A stretch of DNA of 64,000 nucleotides, from the NCBI RefSeq assembly GCF_000332975.1, contig NZ_BANR01000003.1, forward strand, positions 496,001 through 560,000, given 5' to 3'. The notes under the pieces are model-generated. The model ran no database searches and was not told where the DNA came from. It worked only from the letters and a program-made list of their open reading frames with translations. Below are positions 1-8,098 of the stretch, in pieces. Made by a program: the position numbers and the translations under genes. Source of the stretch: Gordonia aichiensis NBRC 108223 (GTDB lineage: Bacteria; Actinomycetota; Actinomycetes; Mycobacteriales; Mycobacteriaceae). Within the stretch, counting starts at the first letter, position 1. Every line of letters begins with the position of its first letter.

Positions 1-27
1 CGGGTGTCCACGAATTCGGACATGCGC

Positions 28-53
28 GGAACAATTGTCGTCACCACCCTGTT
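28..53 (+). promoter_or_regulatory. SigH-dependent autoregulatory promoter of sigH
   Basis: A -35 element GGAACA (28-33) is followed by a TGTT -10 element at 50-53. This matches the known actinobacterial SigH/SigR consensus GGGAAYA-N16-YGTT. The start of GGAA is 23 bases from the start of GTT, the same spacing as at two other sites in this window (before moeZ and before mycoredoxin). It lies upstream of sigH itself, as expected for positive autoregulation. The transcript would have a leader of roughly 240 nt if translation begins at the conserved GTG at 299. Confidence 0.65.
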
Positions 54-298
54 GACCAACAATGTCAGGGCCGTGACCGACCGCTGCTCAGCGGGTGGTT
101 CACACAGCTGCGGCCCGATACGCACAGGACAGCAGGACAGATCGAGGAGGTGGATCGTCGATGGGAGCAATGGTGCTCGATCGACCTGGGAAGCTCCAGA
201 GGGGAGCGGGGTCGGTAAGCTTGATCGACATCACCGGTGCATCCGCGAGGCCCTTTGCCGGGGTTGGCGGTACCGGAGTCATCAGCGAAGGGAATTAC

Positions 299-1024
299 GT
301 GGCTTCTCCCGAGTCCCCCGACTCTGCCGGCGGTGCTGACCGGACAAGCGACACCGCCCCCGACCAGTCTGCCCAGGCGTCCGCTTCCAGCTCGGCGGGG
401 TCGGCCGCGCCGCGCCGCGCCGATCCGTCAGAAACCGATGCCGACCTGACAGAACGGTTCGAGCGTGACGCGCTCCCGTTGCTCGATCAGATGTACGGTG
501 CCGCGTTGCGAATGACGCGTAATCCGGCAGACGCCGAGGATCTGGTGCAGGAAACCTACGTCAAGGCGTTCTCGGCGTTCGCGTCGTTCCGTGAGGGCAC
601 CAACCTCAAGGCGTGGCTCTACCGCATCCTTACCAACACCTACATCAACGGCTACCGCAAGAAGCAGCGCCAGCCTGCCCAGTACCCGACCGACGAGATC
701 ACCGACTGGCAGCTCGCCGCCAACGCCGAGCACACGTCGACGGGTCTGCGTTCGGCCGAGATCGAGGCGCTCGACGCACTTCCAGACGACGAGATCAAAG
801 CAGCGTTGCAGGCACTTCCGGAGGATTTCCGGATGGCTGTCTACTACGCCGACGTCGAGGGCCTTCCCTACAAGGAGATCGCCGAGATCATGGACACCCC
901 GATCGGGACCGTCATGTCACGCCTGCACCGCGGCCGGCGTCAACTGCGTGAACTGCTGACAGATGTCGCACGCGACCGAGGTTTCATCCGTGAGCCTGCG
1001 TCGGAGAGCGGGGCGGCCCGATGA
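299..1024 (+). CDS. sigH: ECF RNA polymerase sigma factor SigH
   Basis: Thiol-oxidative and heat-stress sigma factor that directs RNA polymerase to GGGAAYA/YGTT promoters. From the GTG at 299 the protein is 241 aa. Sigma region 2 lies at about residues 55-120 ([16 protein letters not shown]) and region 4 at about 165-222 ([17 protein letters not shown]). The conserved part begins near TERFERDA, as in mycobacterial SigH, after a Ser/Ala-rich N-terminus. The start at 299 has a GAAGGGA ribosome site and gives a family-like length. An in-frame ATG at 161 with a stronger AGGAGGTG site would add 46 residues, so an extended isoform is possible. The stop overlaps the rshA start (ATGA), implying translational coupling with its antagonist. 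Confidence 0.92.
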   Translation: MASPESPDSAGGADRTSDTAPDQSAQASASSSAGSAAPRRADPSETDADLTERFERDALPLLDQMYGAALRMTRNPADAEDLVQETYVKAFSAFASFREGTNLKAWLYRILTNTYINGYRKKQRQPAQYPTDEITDWQLAANAEHTSTGLRSAEIEALDALPDDEIKAALQALPEDFRMAVYYADVEGLPYKEIAEIMDTPIGTVMSRLHRGRRQLRELLTDVARDRGFIREPASESGAAR

Positions 1025-1335
1025 GTGACTCGACTCCCGACGTAGCGCCGGCGGACGATCCCGAATTCAGCTCCCTCGACTGCTCCGCGGTGATCGCCGA
1101 CGTGTGGCTCGTGCTCGACAACGAGTGCGATTCCGCGGCACGTGCCCGGCTACAGCAGCACCTCGACGAGTGCCCGTCGTGCCTTGCGCACTACGGCATC
1201 GAGAGTCAGCTCAAGGCGCTGATCAACCGGAAGTGCGGGGGAGACCGCGCTCCGGACAGCCTTCGCGACCGCCTGCGGGTGGAGATCCGCAAGACCGTTG
1301 TGGTGCGCGAAACCCGGTACTCCACCGGAGAGTGA
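1021..1335 (+). CDS. rshA: Anti-sigma factor RshA (ZAS family)
   Basis: Redox-sensitive anti-sigma factor that binds and inhibits SigH in the cytoplasm and releases it when its thiols are oxidised. The 104-aa protein carries the zinc-associated anti-sigma signature HxxxCxxC (H47, C51, C54), with further cysteines at 21 and 36 and near residue 75. Length and position match RshA/RsrA proteins, which directly follow sigH/sigR. Its ATG overlaps the sigH stop by four bases, which would help keep sigma and anti-sigma stoichiometric. Confidence 0.93.
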   Translation: MSDSTPDVAPADDPEFSSLDCSAVIADVWLVLDNECDSAARARLQQHLDECPSCLAHYGIESQLKALINRKCGGDRAPDSLRDRLRVEIRKTVVVRETRYSTGE

Positions 1336-1440
1336 CCTCGATCCCGGGGCTCGGCCCGCGGTCTCACCGGCACCGATTCCAGAGTTCGGGGTCAGACGTG
1401 GGACAATCACTGAGCACATCGGAGACGAAGGAGGCCCGTC

Positions 1441-1515
1441 ATGGGTAAGCGCGGACGCAAGAAGCGCGCACGCAAGAAGAGCGCAGCCAACCACGGCAAG
1501 CGCCCCAACGCCTGA
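1441..1515 (+). CDS. 50S ribosomal protein bL37 (24 aa)
   Basis: A very small gene encoding 24 residues, almost half of them Lys or Arg. It begins MGKRGRKKRARKK and ends with NHGKRPNA. This matches the short actinobacterial large-subunit protein bL37, seen in mycobacterial ribosome structures and missed by most gene finders. A near-perfect AAGGAGG at 1427-1433 lies seven bases before the ATG, and an intrinsic terminator follows the stop. It sits between rshA and the TB7.3 gene. The identification is from memory of the family; reading frame, ribosome site and terminator are directly visible. Confidence 0.85.
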   Translation: MGKRGRKKRARKKSAANHGKRPNA

Positions 1516-1534
1516 GCTGCGTGCCAGACGAAAC

Positions 1535-1585
1535 GCCCGGAGCGTGATCGCCGGTCATCTCGACCGCGTTCCGCCCGGGCTTTTT
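1535..1585 (+). terminator. Intrinsic terminator after bL37
   Basis: GCCCGG (1535-1540) can pair with CCGGGC (1575-1580), enclosing a GC-rich loop that can itself fold, and TTTTT follows at 1581-1585. It separates the sigH-rshA-bL37 unit from the downstream biotinyl-protein gene. Confidence 0.6.
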
Positions 1586-1688
1586 CGTGTCGTCGCGCGG
1601 GATGGACGGCGTTTCGCCGGTGGCCGTCGGGTCTCGGGCCTGTGGTGTCGCGGCGGTGCCGCCGCGGCGGTGGATTAGATTTGGTGCC

Positions 1689-1904
1689 ATGGCAGAAGAT
1701 GTGGTCGCCGAGATCGTGGCGAGTGTTCTCGAAGTCCGGGCAACTCCCGGCCAGCAGATCGAGATCGGCGACACACTGGTGCTGCTGGAATCGATGAAGA
1801 TGGAGATCCCGGTGCTGGCCGAGGAATCGGGAACCCTTGCCGAGGTCCTGGTCGCCGTGGGTGATGTGATCCAGGCAGGCGACGTCATCGCGATCTACGA
1901 GTAG
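1689..1904 (+). CDS. Biotin/lipoyl-attachment protein (TB7.3-like)
   Basis: A stand-alone 71-aa biotinyl-carrier domain with the biotinylation motif ESMKMEIP (acceptor Lys37), followed by the second half of the barrel ending in IAIYE. Length and neighbours match M. tuberculosis TB7.3 (Rv3221c). Such proteins are expected to carry biotin for acyl-CoA carboxylases, but no carboxylase subunit is nearby, so the partner is unknown. The ATG lies seven bases after a TAGATT -10-like hexamer, so the mRNA may be leaderless. The stop is only 23 bases before pdtaS, suggesting cotranscription. Confidence 0.9.
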   Translation: MAEDVVAEIVASVLEVRATPGQQIEIGDTLVLLESMKMEIPVLAEESGTLAEVLVAVGDVIQAGDVIAIYE

Positions 1905-1927
1905 TCGCCGACCACGACCCGTAGCCG

Positions 1928-3472
1928 ATGTCGACTCTCGCGGATCTTCTCGCAGAACACACCACGCTGTCCGATCGCGCAGCTGCGTACCTGCAGCGCC
2001 TCGTCGCCGAGTGGCAACTGCTCGCCGATCTCTCGTTCGCCGACTTCCTGCTCGCGGTGCGCGCCGAAAGTGGCGAGGTGGTGACGGTCGCGCAGTGCCG
2101 CCCGAATACGGCGTCGACTGTCTTCCCGAGTGATCAGGTCGGCATGGTCGTCGATGCAGACGCCAACCCGCAGGCGCTACGTGCCTTCGACGAGGCGCAC
2201 ATTCTGCGCGAGGAGGACCCCACCTGGGTCGGCCCGGTCGCAATTCGGCGCGAGGCGGTCCCTGTCGGATTCTCCGGCGAGGTCATCGGTGTCCTCACCA
2301 GGGCCGTCGACCTCACACACCCGCGACTGCCGTCGCCGTTGGAATTGGCTTATCAGGACTCCGCCAACGATTTGTGTCAGATGGTTGCCGACGGCACGTT
2401 CGCACGACTGGAGGTCAATCCGCGTGGCCTGTCGACCCCACGTGCCGGCGACGGTTTTGTGCGGATCGACGAGCGCGGCGTCGTCGTGTATGCCAGTCCC
2501 AATGCGCTCTCGGCATTCCATCGCATGGGATGGACCTCGGAACTGTCGGGGAAGCGGCTGTCCGATGTCACGACCTCCCTGCTGACCGATCCTTTCGAAT
2601 TGCACGACGCCGCAACCATGATCGACGTCGCCGCAGGCGTCATCGCCCCGCCGGAGGGGCCCTACGCCGACATCGGGATGCGGATGGAAGCCGATGCGCG
2701 GCGAGCGACCGTCCTGCTCAGGGCAGTGCCATTGCGTCCGCGCGGAGTGAGCTCCGGCGCCGTCGTATTGATCCGCGACGTAACCGAGGTCAAGCGCCGA
2801 GACCTCGCTCTGATCAGCAAGGACGCAACGATCCGGGAGATCCACCACCGGGTCAAGAACAACCTGCAGTCGGTGTCGGCGCTACTGCGCCTGCAGGCGC
2901 GTCGCACCTCCAGCGAAGAAGCCCGATCTGCCCTGGTAGAGGCCGTGCGACGGGTTGCAGCCATCGCCACCGTGCACGAGTTGCTCTCCGGAAGCGTCGA
3001 CGAAGAGGTCGACATGGACGAGGCGGTGTCACGTCTGCTCCCCAGCATGGTCGACGTCGCGGCGGGGGAGACGCCGGTGTCGATCAGCCATCGCGATCGG
3101 CTCGGGGTGCTGCCGGCCGAACTGGCGATGCCACTGGTGATGGTGCTGACCGAGCTGATCCAGAACGCCGTCGAACACGGTTTCGCGCAGCCGCGCGGTG
3201 AGGACGGCGCGCTACCGCGCGGTGAGGATGGCGCGCGCATCGAGATCTCCGCCGACCGCGACGTACGCCGCATGGTTGTGACGGTGCGCGACAATGGTTC
3301 CGGCCTACCCGAGGACTTCTCCATCAATGGCTCCGAGCGATTGGGGCTGCAGATCGTGCAGACGCTCGTCACGATCGAGCTCGGCGGCGAACTCGACATC
3401 GGACCCAATCCGGAGGGTCGGGGCGCGCAGGCGCGCATCGCTGTTCCGCTCCATGCGCGCACACCCACATGA
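1928..3472 (+). CDS. pdtaS: Two-component sensor histidine kinase PdtaS
   Basis: Cytosolic sensor kinase of the PdtaS-PdtaR system, whose response regulator is an RNA-binding ANTAR protein encoded elsewhere. The 514 aa comprise an N-terminal GAF-like region (about 1-150), a PAS-like region (about 165-290), a HisKA_2 dimerisation domain with IHHRVKNNLQSVSALLRLQ (phosphoacceptor His306 or 307) and a C-terminal HATPase. The HATPase has an N-box ELIQNAVEHGF and G-boxes RDNGSGLP and LGLQIVQTL. No membrane segment is seen. An imperfect 24-bp tandem duplication (3191-3238) inserts the repeat PRGEDGAL just after the N-box, in the ATP-lid region. Gene order matches Rv3221c-Rv3220c. Confidence 0.9.
   Translation: MSTLADLLAEHTTLSDRAAAYLQRLVAEWQLLADLSFADFLLAVRAESGEVVTVAQCRPNTASTVFPSDQVGMVVDADANPQALRAFDEAHILREEDPTWVGPVAIRREAVPVGFSGEVIGVLTRAVDLTHPRLPSPLELAYQDSANDLCQMVADGTFARLEVNPRGLSTPRAGDGFVRIDERGVVVYASPNALSAFHRMGWTSELSGKRLSDVTTSLLTDPFELHDAATMIDVAAGVIAPPEGPYADIGMRMEADARRATVLLRAVPLRPRGVSSGAVVLIRDVTEVKRRDLALISKDATIREIHHRVKNNLQSVSALLRLQARRTSSEEARSALVEAVRRVAAIATVHELLSGSVDEEVDMDEAVSRLLPSMVDVAAGETPVSISHRDRLGVLPAELAMPLVMVLTELIQNAVEHGFAQPRGEDGALPRGEDGARIEISADRDVRRMVVTVRDNGSGLPEDFSINGSERLGLQIVQTLVTIELGGELDIGPNPEGRGAQARIAVPLHARTPT
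3191..3238 (+). repeat. 24-bp tandem duplication inside pdtaS
   Basis: Two adjacent 24-base copies, each beginning CCGCGCGGTGAGGA, differ at only a few bases. In frame they duplicate eight residues (PRGEDGAL). The frame is kept, so the kinase stays intact with a longer surface loop. Confidence 0.8.
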
Positions 3473-3489
3473 GCGTCTCGACAATGAAA

Positions 3490-3516
3490 AAGACCCGGCG
3501 CGTGGCCGGGTCTTCT
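3490..3516. terminator. Bidirectional terminator between pdtaS and whiB1
   Basis: AAGACCCGGC (3490-3499) and GCCGGGTCTT (3505-3514) form a perfect ten-pair stem with a five-base loop. There is an A-run on the left and a T-rich stretch on the right, so it can end transcription from both convergent genes. Confidence 0.85.
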
Positions 3517-3552
3517 TCCGTCCCCCCATGTGGGGGCCGTGGTCTGAGACGA

Positions 3553-3807
3553 TCAGACGCTGCTGCGGGTCCGCGTGCGTGCTGTACGACGCTTCAGTGC
3601 TCGGCGCTCGTCCTCGCTCATGCCGCCCCACACACCGGCGTCCTGACCTGACTCGAGAGCCCAGGACAGGCATTCGGCGGTGACGGGGCACCGCGCGCAG
3701 ACGAGCTTCGCATCGGCGATCTGCGCGATGGCCGGACCGCTGGTTCCCACCGGGAAGAACAGCTCGGGGTCCTCGTCGCGACAGATTGCCTTGTGACGCC
3801 AGTCCAT
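3553..3807 (-). CDS. whiB1: Iron-sulfur transcriptional regulator WhiB1
   Basis: An 84-aa Wbl protein with the four [4Fe-4S] ligands C9, C37, C40 and C46 (CARCPVTAEC), the beta-turn GVWGG and a basic C-terminal tail. WhiB1 is an essential nitric-oxide-sensitive regulator in mycobacteria that binds the housekeeping sigma factor. Start, length and position next to pdtaS match Rv3219. A GGAGAAGGA-type ribosome site precedes the ATG. A Crp-like palindrome lies about 110 bp upstream, in line with cAMP control of whiB1 in M. tuberculosis. Confidence 0.95.
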   Translation of the reverse strand: MDWRHKAICRDEDPELFFPVGTSGPAIAQIADAKLVCARCPVTAECLSWALESGQDAGVWGGMSEDERRALKRRTARTRTRSSV

Positions 3808-3918
3808 TCCTTCTCCTTCAGGTGCGTGTTGCGCGCACCACTCGTCATCGAAATCGTGCTTCTTGTGGCTGTAACCATCAGTTCACGTAGACACACCAAA
3901 TGTTTCCGTGCTGTTGCT

Positions 3919-3934
3919 TGTGAATACTTTCACG
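3919..3934. promoter_or_regulatory. Crp/GlxR-type binding site upstream of whiB1
   Basis: The 16-mer TGTGA-N6-TCACG matches nine of the ten conserved positions of the Crp consensus TGTGA-N6-TCACA. It lies in the long non-coding region upstream of whiB1. In M. tuberculosis the cAMP receptor protein Rv3676 is known to control whiB1. A weaker palindrome CGTGA-N6-TCACC occurs at 4116-4131. Apart from these and the repeat next to the lipid kinase gene, I see no gene in 3808-4294. Confidence 0.55.
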
Positions 3935-4294
3935 AATCCAGCTGAAGTCAATGGTGTTCCGCTGACACGTGTGCAATATCACTCTCCGTGGCCCCTTGCG
4001 GGAGGGGGGTGGTGCACCCGCGTCCGTGCCAATGTTCTATGCTACGCCGGTTGTTCGATTATTGCCGATATGTTTCTGCAGCTAGTGGCGTAGATCGCAT
4101 TTCGGCGTCGACGGTCGTGATCGTGATCACCAAGCGATTGCCGTCAGCCTGCGCGTAACCGACTATTCATCTGACCGGAGAGTCAGGTGTCGTCGGCCGC
4201 GGTCTCCGGATTTGCGCTGCTCGGGCGTGATGTGCTTGTCGCTCAGTGCGTGATCGGGGCGGATCGACTCACGCCGCGACGGCGTCACCGGTCA

Positions 4295-4353
4295 TCACGG
4301 CGACGGTGTCGCCTTTCGTCACGGCGACGGTGTCGCCTTTCGTCACGGTGCGA
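4295..4353. repeat. 24-bp tandem repeat at the 3' end of the lipid kinase gene
   Basis: The unit TCACGGCGACGGTGTCGCCT + TTCG occurs at 4295-4318 and 4319-4342 with no mismatch, and a third copy is begun at 4343, overlapping the kinase stop codon (TCA on this strand). It is just outside the coding sequence and could vary in copy number between strains. Confidence 0.8.
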
Positions 4354-5275
4354 CTACGTCGAGAACGGCGTCGCGGTGAGTGAAGTGGATCGACGTGAAG
4401 TCGCCGACGTAGTCGCCGTCCATCTGGACGTCGATCGGTTGTTCGGCGTCGAACTGCACCCACTCGACGTCGTCGTCGCGAATGAGATGCGGCGCCTTCG
4501 GGTCGCGATGGGTGAGTAGTCGGGTGGCGAGTCCGACGTTGCGCAGGACACCCGTCGACGTCGCGGCGAATACGCCCAGTCGCGTCGCGAGGTCGGTGCC
4601 CGGGTTCGTGCGGATCTCGTGATTGCCCAGGAAAGTCCACGGCGTGGTGTTGCTGACGAATGCGAACCGCACGCCGTCGACCGGCTCGTGACCTTCGATC
4701 TGCACGCGGAAGGGCGGTTGATTCGACGAGTCACGGAGAAAGCAGCTGACCGTCGTCCACAGATAGCGCAGGGGTGTTGCCGCCTTGCCTGCGTGACGTT
4801 TGTCCTCCATGGCGTGCACGACGACAGCATCCATGCCCATCCCGGCATTGAACAGAAACCATCGGGTGTCGGTGTGTCCCAACCCGATTCGATGAACGGA
4901 CGAGGCGTCGAGGAGGTCGATCAGCTGGCGGGTCGCGAGCAACGGGTCGGACTCGATGCCGAGCGTGCGGGCGAACACGTTGGCGCTTCCGCCGGGAATG
5001 ATCGCGAGTGCGGGGCGTGGCAGGGAGGTATTCAGGTCGGCGGGTGGTCCTAGTATGCCGTTGGCCACCTCGTTGACCGAGCCGTCGCCGCCGTGCACGA
5101 CGACGACGTCGTACCCCTCACGTCTGGCGTGGGCGCCCAGTTCGCCCGCATGGCCACGATGGGTGGTGTGCTCGACGTCGACGGGGACGTGTGCCCGCAG
5201 GGTGTTGACGAGCGCGTCGCGACCCGCGGCGGTGGTCGCGGTCGCAAACGGATTGACGATGAGCATGACGCGCAC
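4343..5275 (-). CDS. Diacylglycerol/sphingosine kinase-family lipid kinase
   Basis: A DAGK catalytic-domain protein (310 aa from the chosen start) with the N-terminal strand VMLIVNPFAT, the nucleotide-binding signature VVVVHGGDGSVNEVANG and the later IPGGSANVFARTLG element. The family phosphorylates diacylglycerol or related lipids; the substrate here is not deducible. It corresponds to Rv3218. The GTG at 5275 was chosen because TATCCT lies eight bases before it and the first residues (VRVMLIVNP) start at the family's first strand. ATG 5266 is an alternative, and the ATG at 5335 would overlap the divergent promoter. The C-terminus abuts a 24-bp tandem repeat. Confidence 0.85.
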   Translation of the reverse strand: MRVMLIVNPFATATTAAGRDALVNTLRAHVPVDVEHTTHRGHAGELGAHARREGYDVVVVHGGDGSVNEVANGILGPPADLNTSLPRPALAIIPGGSANVFARTLGIESDPLLATRQLIDLLDASSVHRIGLGHTDTRWFLFNAGMGMDAVVVHAMEDKRHAGKAATPLRYLWTTVSCFLRDSSNQPPFRVQIEGHEPVDGVRFAFVSNTTPWTFLGNHEIRTNPGTDLATRLGVFAATSTGVLRNVGLATRLLTHRDPKAPHLIRDDDVEWVQFDAEQPIDVQMDGDYVGDFTSIHFTHRDAVLDVVAP

Positions 5276-5351
5276 GACTTCCGAGGATATGGGGTCCCGA
5301 CCAACGCCGACCCTGCGACCCCGTACTCCGGGCACCCCATACTCTGGACGT

Positions 5352-5834
5352 GTGAGTAGAAAGCAGGACCACGCCGGTCGACGAGGGCGCCCGTCGTCGC
5401 AGCGTGACGGTCAGAGCCGGACCGACGTGACTCCGGGCGTGACCGAGCAGTGCCCGATTCAACTGCGCGTTGCCGGCGCTATCACAGCACTCGAAGGCAC
5501 TATCGCGGTGATCTTTGCGATCGTGCTCGTGATCAGGGCCGCAGCGGGGCACCACGAAGCCGCGATCAGCGGCTACGGGACCGCAGCCTGGTTCGGCATC
5601 ATCTTCGGTGGCGTGCTGGTCGGTGGTGTGGCGCTGATGCGAGGACGTCGGTGGGGACGGGCCATCTCGCTGGTCGCGCAGATCCTGCTCCTTCCCGTTG
5701 CCTACTACCTGTTCACCAGTCATCAGGTCGGGTTCGCGATCCCGTTGGCCCTCGCGGCTGTCGTGACGCTCGTGCTGCTATTTCATCCGGCATCCGTGCG
5801 GTGGATCTCAGGCGAACTCGACGAGGCCGAGTGA
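5352..5834 (+). CDS. Four-helix integral membrane protein (Rv3217c-like)
   Basis: A 160-aa protein of unknown function: a polar, Arg-rich N-terminal stretch of about 40 residues, then four hydrophobic segments (starting near AVIFAIVLVI, AAWFGIIFGGVLVGG, ISLVAQILLLPVAYYL and IPLALAAVVTLVLL). It is divergent from the lipid kinase, as in M. tuberculosis. GTG 5352 was chosen because the hexamer TACTCT (5340-5345) lies exactly six bases upstream, the pattern of a leaderless mRNA in this window. No catalytic motif is visible. Confidence 0.75.
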   Translation: MSRKQDHAGRRGRPSSQRDGQSRTDVTPGVTEQCPIQLRVAGAITALEGTIAVIFAIVLVIRAAAGHHEAAISGYGTAAWFGIIFGGVLVGGVALMRGRRWGRAISLVAQILLLPVAYYLFTSHQVGFAIPLALAAVVTLVLLFHPASVRWISGELDEAE

Positions 5835-5950
5835 TCGGCGGTGCGGTCGAGACCATGCCCGATGCTTGCCGCACGTCACATCGTGGAAACAGTGTGTGAC
5901 AACCCGATGCGCTGACGCCGCTGTGATCGGACGGGTCGTAGAGTGGTCGC

Positions 5951-6742
5951 ATGACGCGGATGCTGGCGGTAGCGAATCAGAAAGGTGGCGTCGCCAAGAC
6001 GACCACCGTCGAGTCACTGGGTGCCGCGCTCGCCGACCTCGATGCGTCGGTGCTCGTCGTCGATCTCGATCCCCAAGGGTGCCTTACCTTTTCGTTGGGG
6101 CATGATCCCGACCAACTCCAGGCGTCGGTGCACGATGTGCTTCTCGGTGACGAGGAGATCGCCGACGTGCTCCTTGATACGTCCGACAACGTGACACTGC
6201 TGCCCGCGACGATCGATCTCGCCGGTGCCGAGGCATTGCTGTTGATGCGGCCCGGTCGTGAGTACGCGCTCAAGCGCGCACTGGCAGAGGTTGCCGAGGA
6301 TTACGACGTCATTCTGATCGACTGCCCGCCCTCGCTGGGTGTGCTCACACTCAACGGGCTCACCGCAGCGGATGAGGTGATCGTGCCGCTGCAGTGTGAG
6401 ACGCTCGCCCACCGCGGCGTCGGGCAGTTGCTGCGCACGGTGAACGAGGTCCAGCAGATCACCAATCCGAACCTGACCATGCTCGGTGCTGTCGCGACCC
6501 TGTTCGACGCGCGCACGACCCACAGTCGTGACGTCCTCTCTGACGTCTCCGACCGCTACGACCTACCGGTGATCGAGCCGCCCATCCCGCGCACGGTTCG
6601 GTTCGCAGAGGCGTCGGCCTCGGGCGCATCGGTCATGAGGGGCCGTAAGAACAAGGGCGCCACCGCGTATCGCGAGCTCGCCGAAAACCTCTGGAAGCAC
6701 TGGGAGGCAGGCGAGGACGTGCGGACCTTCGACCCGAGCTGA
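5951..6742 (+). CDS. ParA/Soj-family ATPase
   Basis: A 263-aa deviant Walker ATPase with KGGVAKTT (Lys11, Lys16) near the N-terminus, the Walker B region VILIDCPPSLGVLTLNGL and a switch region LVVDLDPQG. It resembles Rv3213c. No parB gene or parS-like site is adjacent, so this is probably not the chromosomal segregation ParA; it may position another cargo. TAGAGT at 5939-5944 lies six bases before the ATG with no ribosome site, indicating leaderless translation. It converges closely (16 bp) on the next gene. Confidence 0.88.
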   Translation: MTRMLAVANQKGGVAKTTTVESLGAALADLDASVLVVDLDPQGCLTFSLGHDPDQLQASVHDVLLGDEEIADVLLDTSDNVTLLPATIDLAGAEALLLMRPGREYALKRALAEVAEDYDVILIDCPPSLGVLTLNGLTAADEVIVPLQCETLAHRGVGQLLRTVNEVQQITNPNLTMLGAVATLFDARTTHSRDVLSDVSDRYDLPVIEPPIPRTVRFAEASASGASVMRGRKNKGATAYRELAENLWKHWEAGEDVRTFDPS

Positions 6743-6758
6743 GCGTCCGACCGCGGCG

Positions 6759-8060
6759 TCAGCCCGCGTCCGTGGAGACCAGTGCTCGGACCCTCGGGCC
6801 GGTTTGCTCGACCACGTCGTTGCCGATGACCCGAAGACTCGTCGTGGCCGAGACGTCGTCGCGCGGGAAGGCGATGCTGCCGGTCTCGCGTCCGGTTGCG
6901 GGGTCGCGAACGCTGATTCCGGCCTTGGTGGGGAGCAGCAGTTGCCCGGCCATCGTCTCGCCGGGCCCCAGTGTTTGCGGTACCTGGTAGGTGGGGCGCA
7001 TGGTCTGGCCGTCGAGAACGACGGTGGCCGTCCCGGTGAAGTAGGTGACGAGTCCCTCGCTGGTCAAGGCGACACTGTCCGACGGCGGCGAGACAGGCCC
7101 CTGAACGGTGTTGACCGGGCCGGGGGCGCCGTCGGAGTCGAAGACGCGCAGGGTGGCGCCGTGTCCGGGGGCTCCTGATCGGTCTGCCGGCGCGCGGTCG
7201 GCTCCACCGTCGTAGACGGCGATCGCCGAACTGCTCATGGCGACCAGGGCCGGCGGGGGACCGAGTGCCGTGTCGGTGATCAGTGACGACCCGTACTGTC
7301 TGACCTTCTCGTCGTTGTCGAGCACGGCGCCGAGCACCGTGAGCCGATAGCCGGGGTCATTCCTGCACCGCTCGATGACCGCGACGCGGTCGCCGCTGAT
7401 GGTGCCGGAAAAGAACCTGCAGTCGGCACGGCCGGGCTGTGTTCCCGGCTTGACCGGGGCGGTGACGCGCCCGTACTCGATTCCACGAACGAGGTTCGAT
7501 CCCCAGGTTTCGAGCCGGTGGCTGCCCAGCGCGAGAACGTACCCCGAGTCGGTCACCAGTCTCAGGTCGTCGTCGGCGTCGGAGGTCCGTGCGCCTGCGC
7601 GGTGGCCCGTCGAGGACGCCAGGGCGGTGACCTCGGAGCATCCTCGCGAGTTGCGGTACACGCTCAGTACGTCGTCGGTGCTCGCAGGCCAGGCAGCCGC
7701 AGCAGCGCAGAGCGGGAGATCCCGGGCGTATCGCCACAGCTCGCGACCGGTTGACGGGTCATGCCCGACGACGGTGCCTGCACTGCCGCTGCGCCCGTTG
7801 TCGGCGGTGATGACGACCGACCGGGAGACCGCGGGGACGTTCGTCGCACTCGATGCGGCCGTCCACGCGACGCGGAAGCCGTGCGGCACAGCCGTCGCGG
7901 GAGACAGGTCGCGCGCAGGCGCCGAGGCCTGCGCGCTGTCGGTGTGTCGGACCGGACTGACCGACCACACCAGTACCCCGGCCACGACGACGAGCACGAC
8001 GATGACGGCGGAGACCACCAGGTCGACGCGAGTGCGCCGCTCGGGGGCAATGCGTGTCAC
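6759..8060 (-). CDS. Membrane-anchored PQQ-like beta-propeller protein (Rv3212-like)
   Basis: A 433-aa protein with a short cytoplasmic N-terminus, one transmembrane anchor at about residues 12-32 (VSAVIVVLVVVAGVLVWSV) and a large exported domain. That domain has repeated motifs such as VVGHDPSTGRELWRYARD and VRDPATGRETGSIAFP, typical of PQQ-type beta-propeller blades. I see no catalytic residues; a scaffold or sensor role outside the membrane is inferred. It lies 38 bases downstream of rhlE on the same strand and probably forms an operon with it, as Rv3212 and Rv3211 do. Confidence 0.8.
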   Translation of the reverse strand: MTRIAPERRTRVDLVVSAVIVVLVVVAGVLVWSVSPVRHTDSAQASAPARDLSPATAVPHGFRVAWTAASSATNVPAVSRSVVITADNGRSGSAGTVVGHDPSTGRELWRYARDLPLCAAAAAWPASTDDVLSVYRNSRGCSEVTALASSTGHRAGARTSDADDDLRLVTDSGYVLALGSHRLETWGSNLVRGIEYGRVTAPVKPGTQPGRADCRFFSGTISGDRVAVIERCRNDPGYRLTVLGAVLDNDEKVRQYGSSLITDTALGPPPALVAMSSSAIAVYDGGADRAPADRSGAPGHGATLRVFDSDGAPGPVNTVQGPVSPPSDSVALTSEGLVTYFTGTATVVLDGQTMRPTYQVPQTLGPGETMAGQLLLPTKAGISVRDPATGRETGSIAFPRDDVSATTSLRVIGNDVVEQTGPRVRALVSTDAG

Positions 8061-8098
8061 GGGCGCTCCGGGCGCGGTTCGATCACCGAGGGGGCGTC

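Noticed and set aside
4290-4353. The GTC/ACGG repeats as a CRISPR array
   Set aside because: Units are directly adjacent without spacers; no cas gene is present anywhere in the window.
5951-6742. Chromosomal parA of a parABS segregation locus
   Set aside because: No parB, no parS-like 16-mer palindrome and no gidB/rnpA context; better called a ParA-family ATPase.
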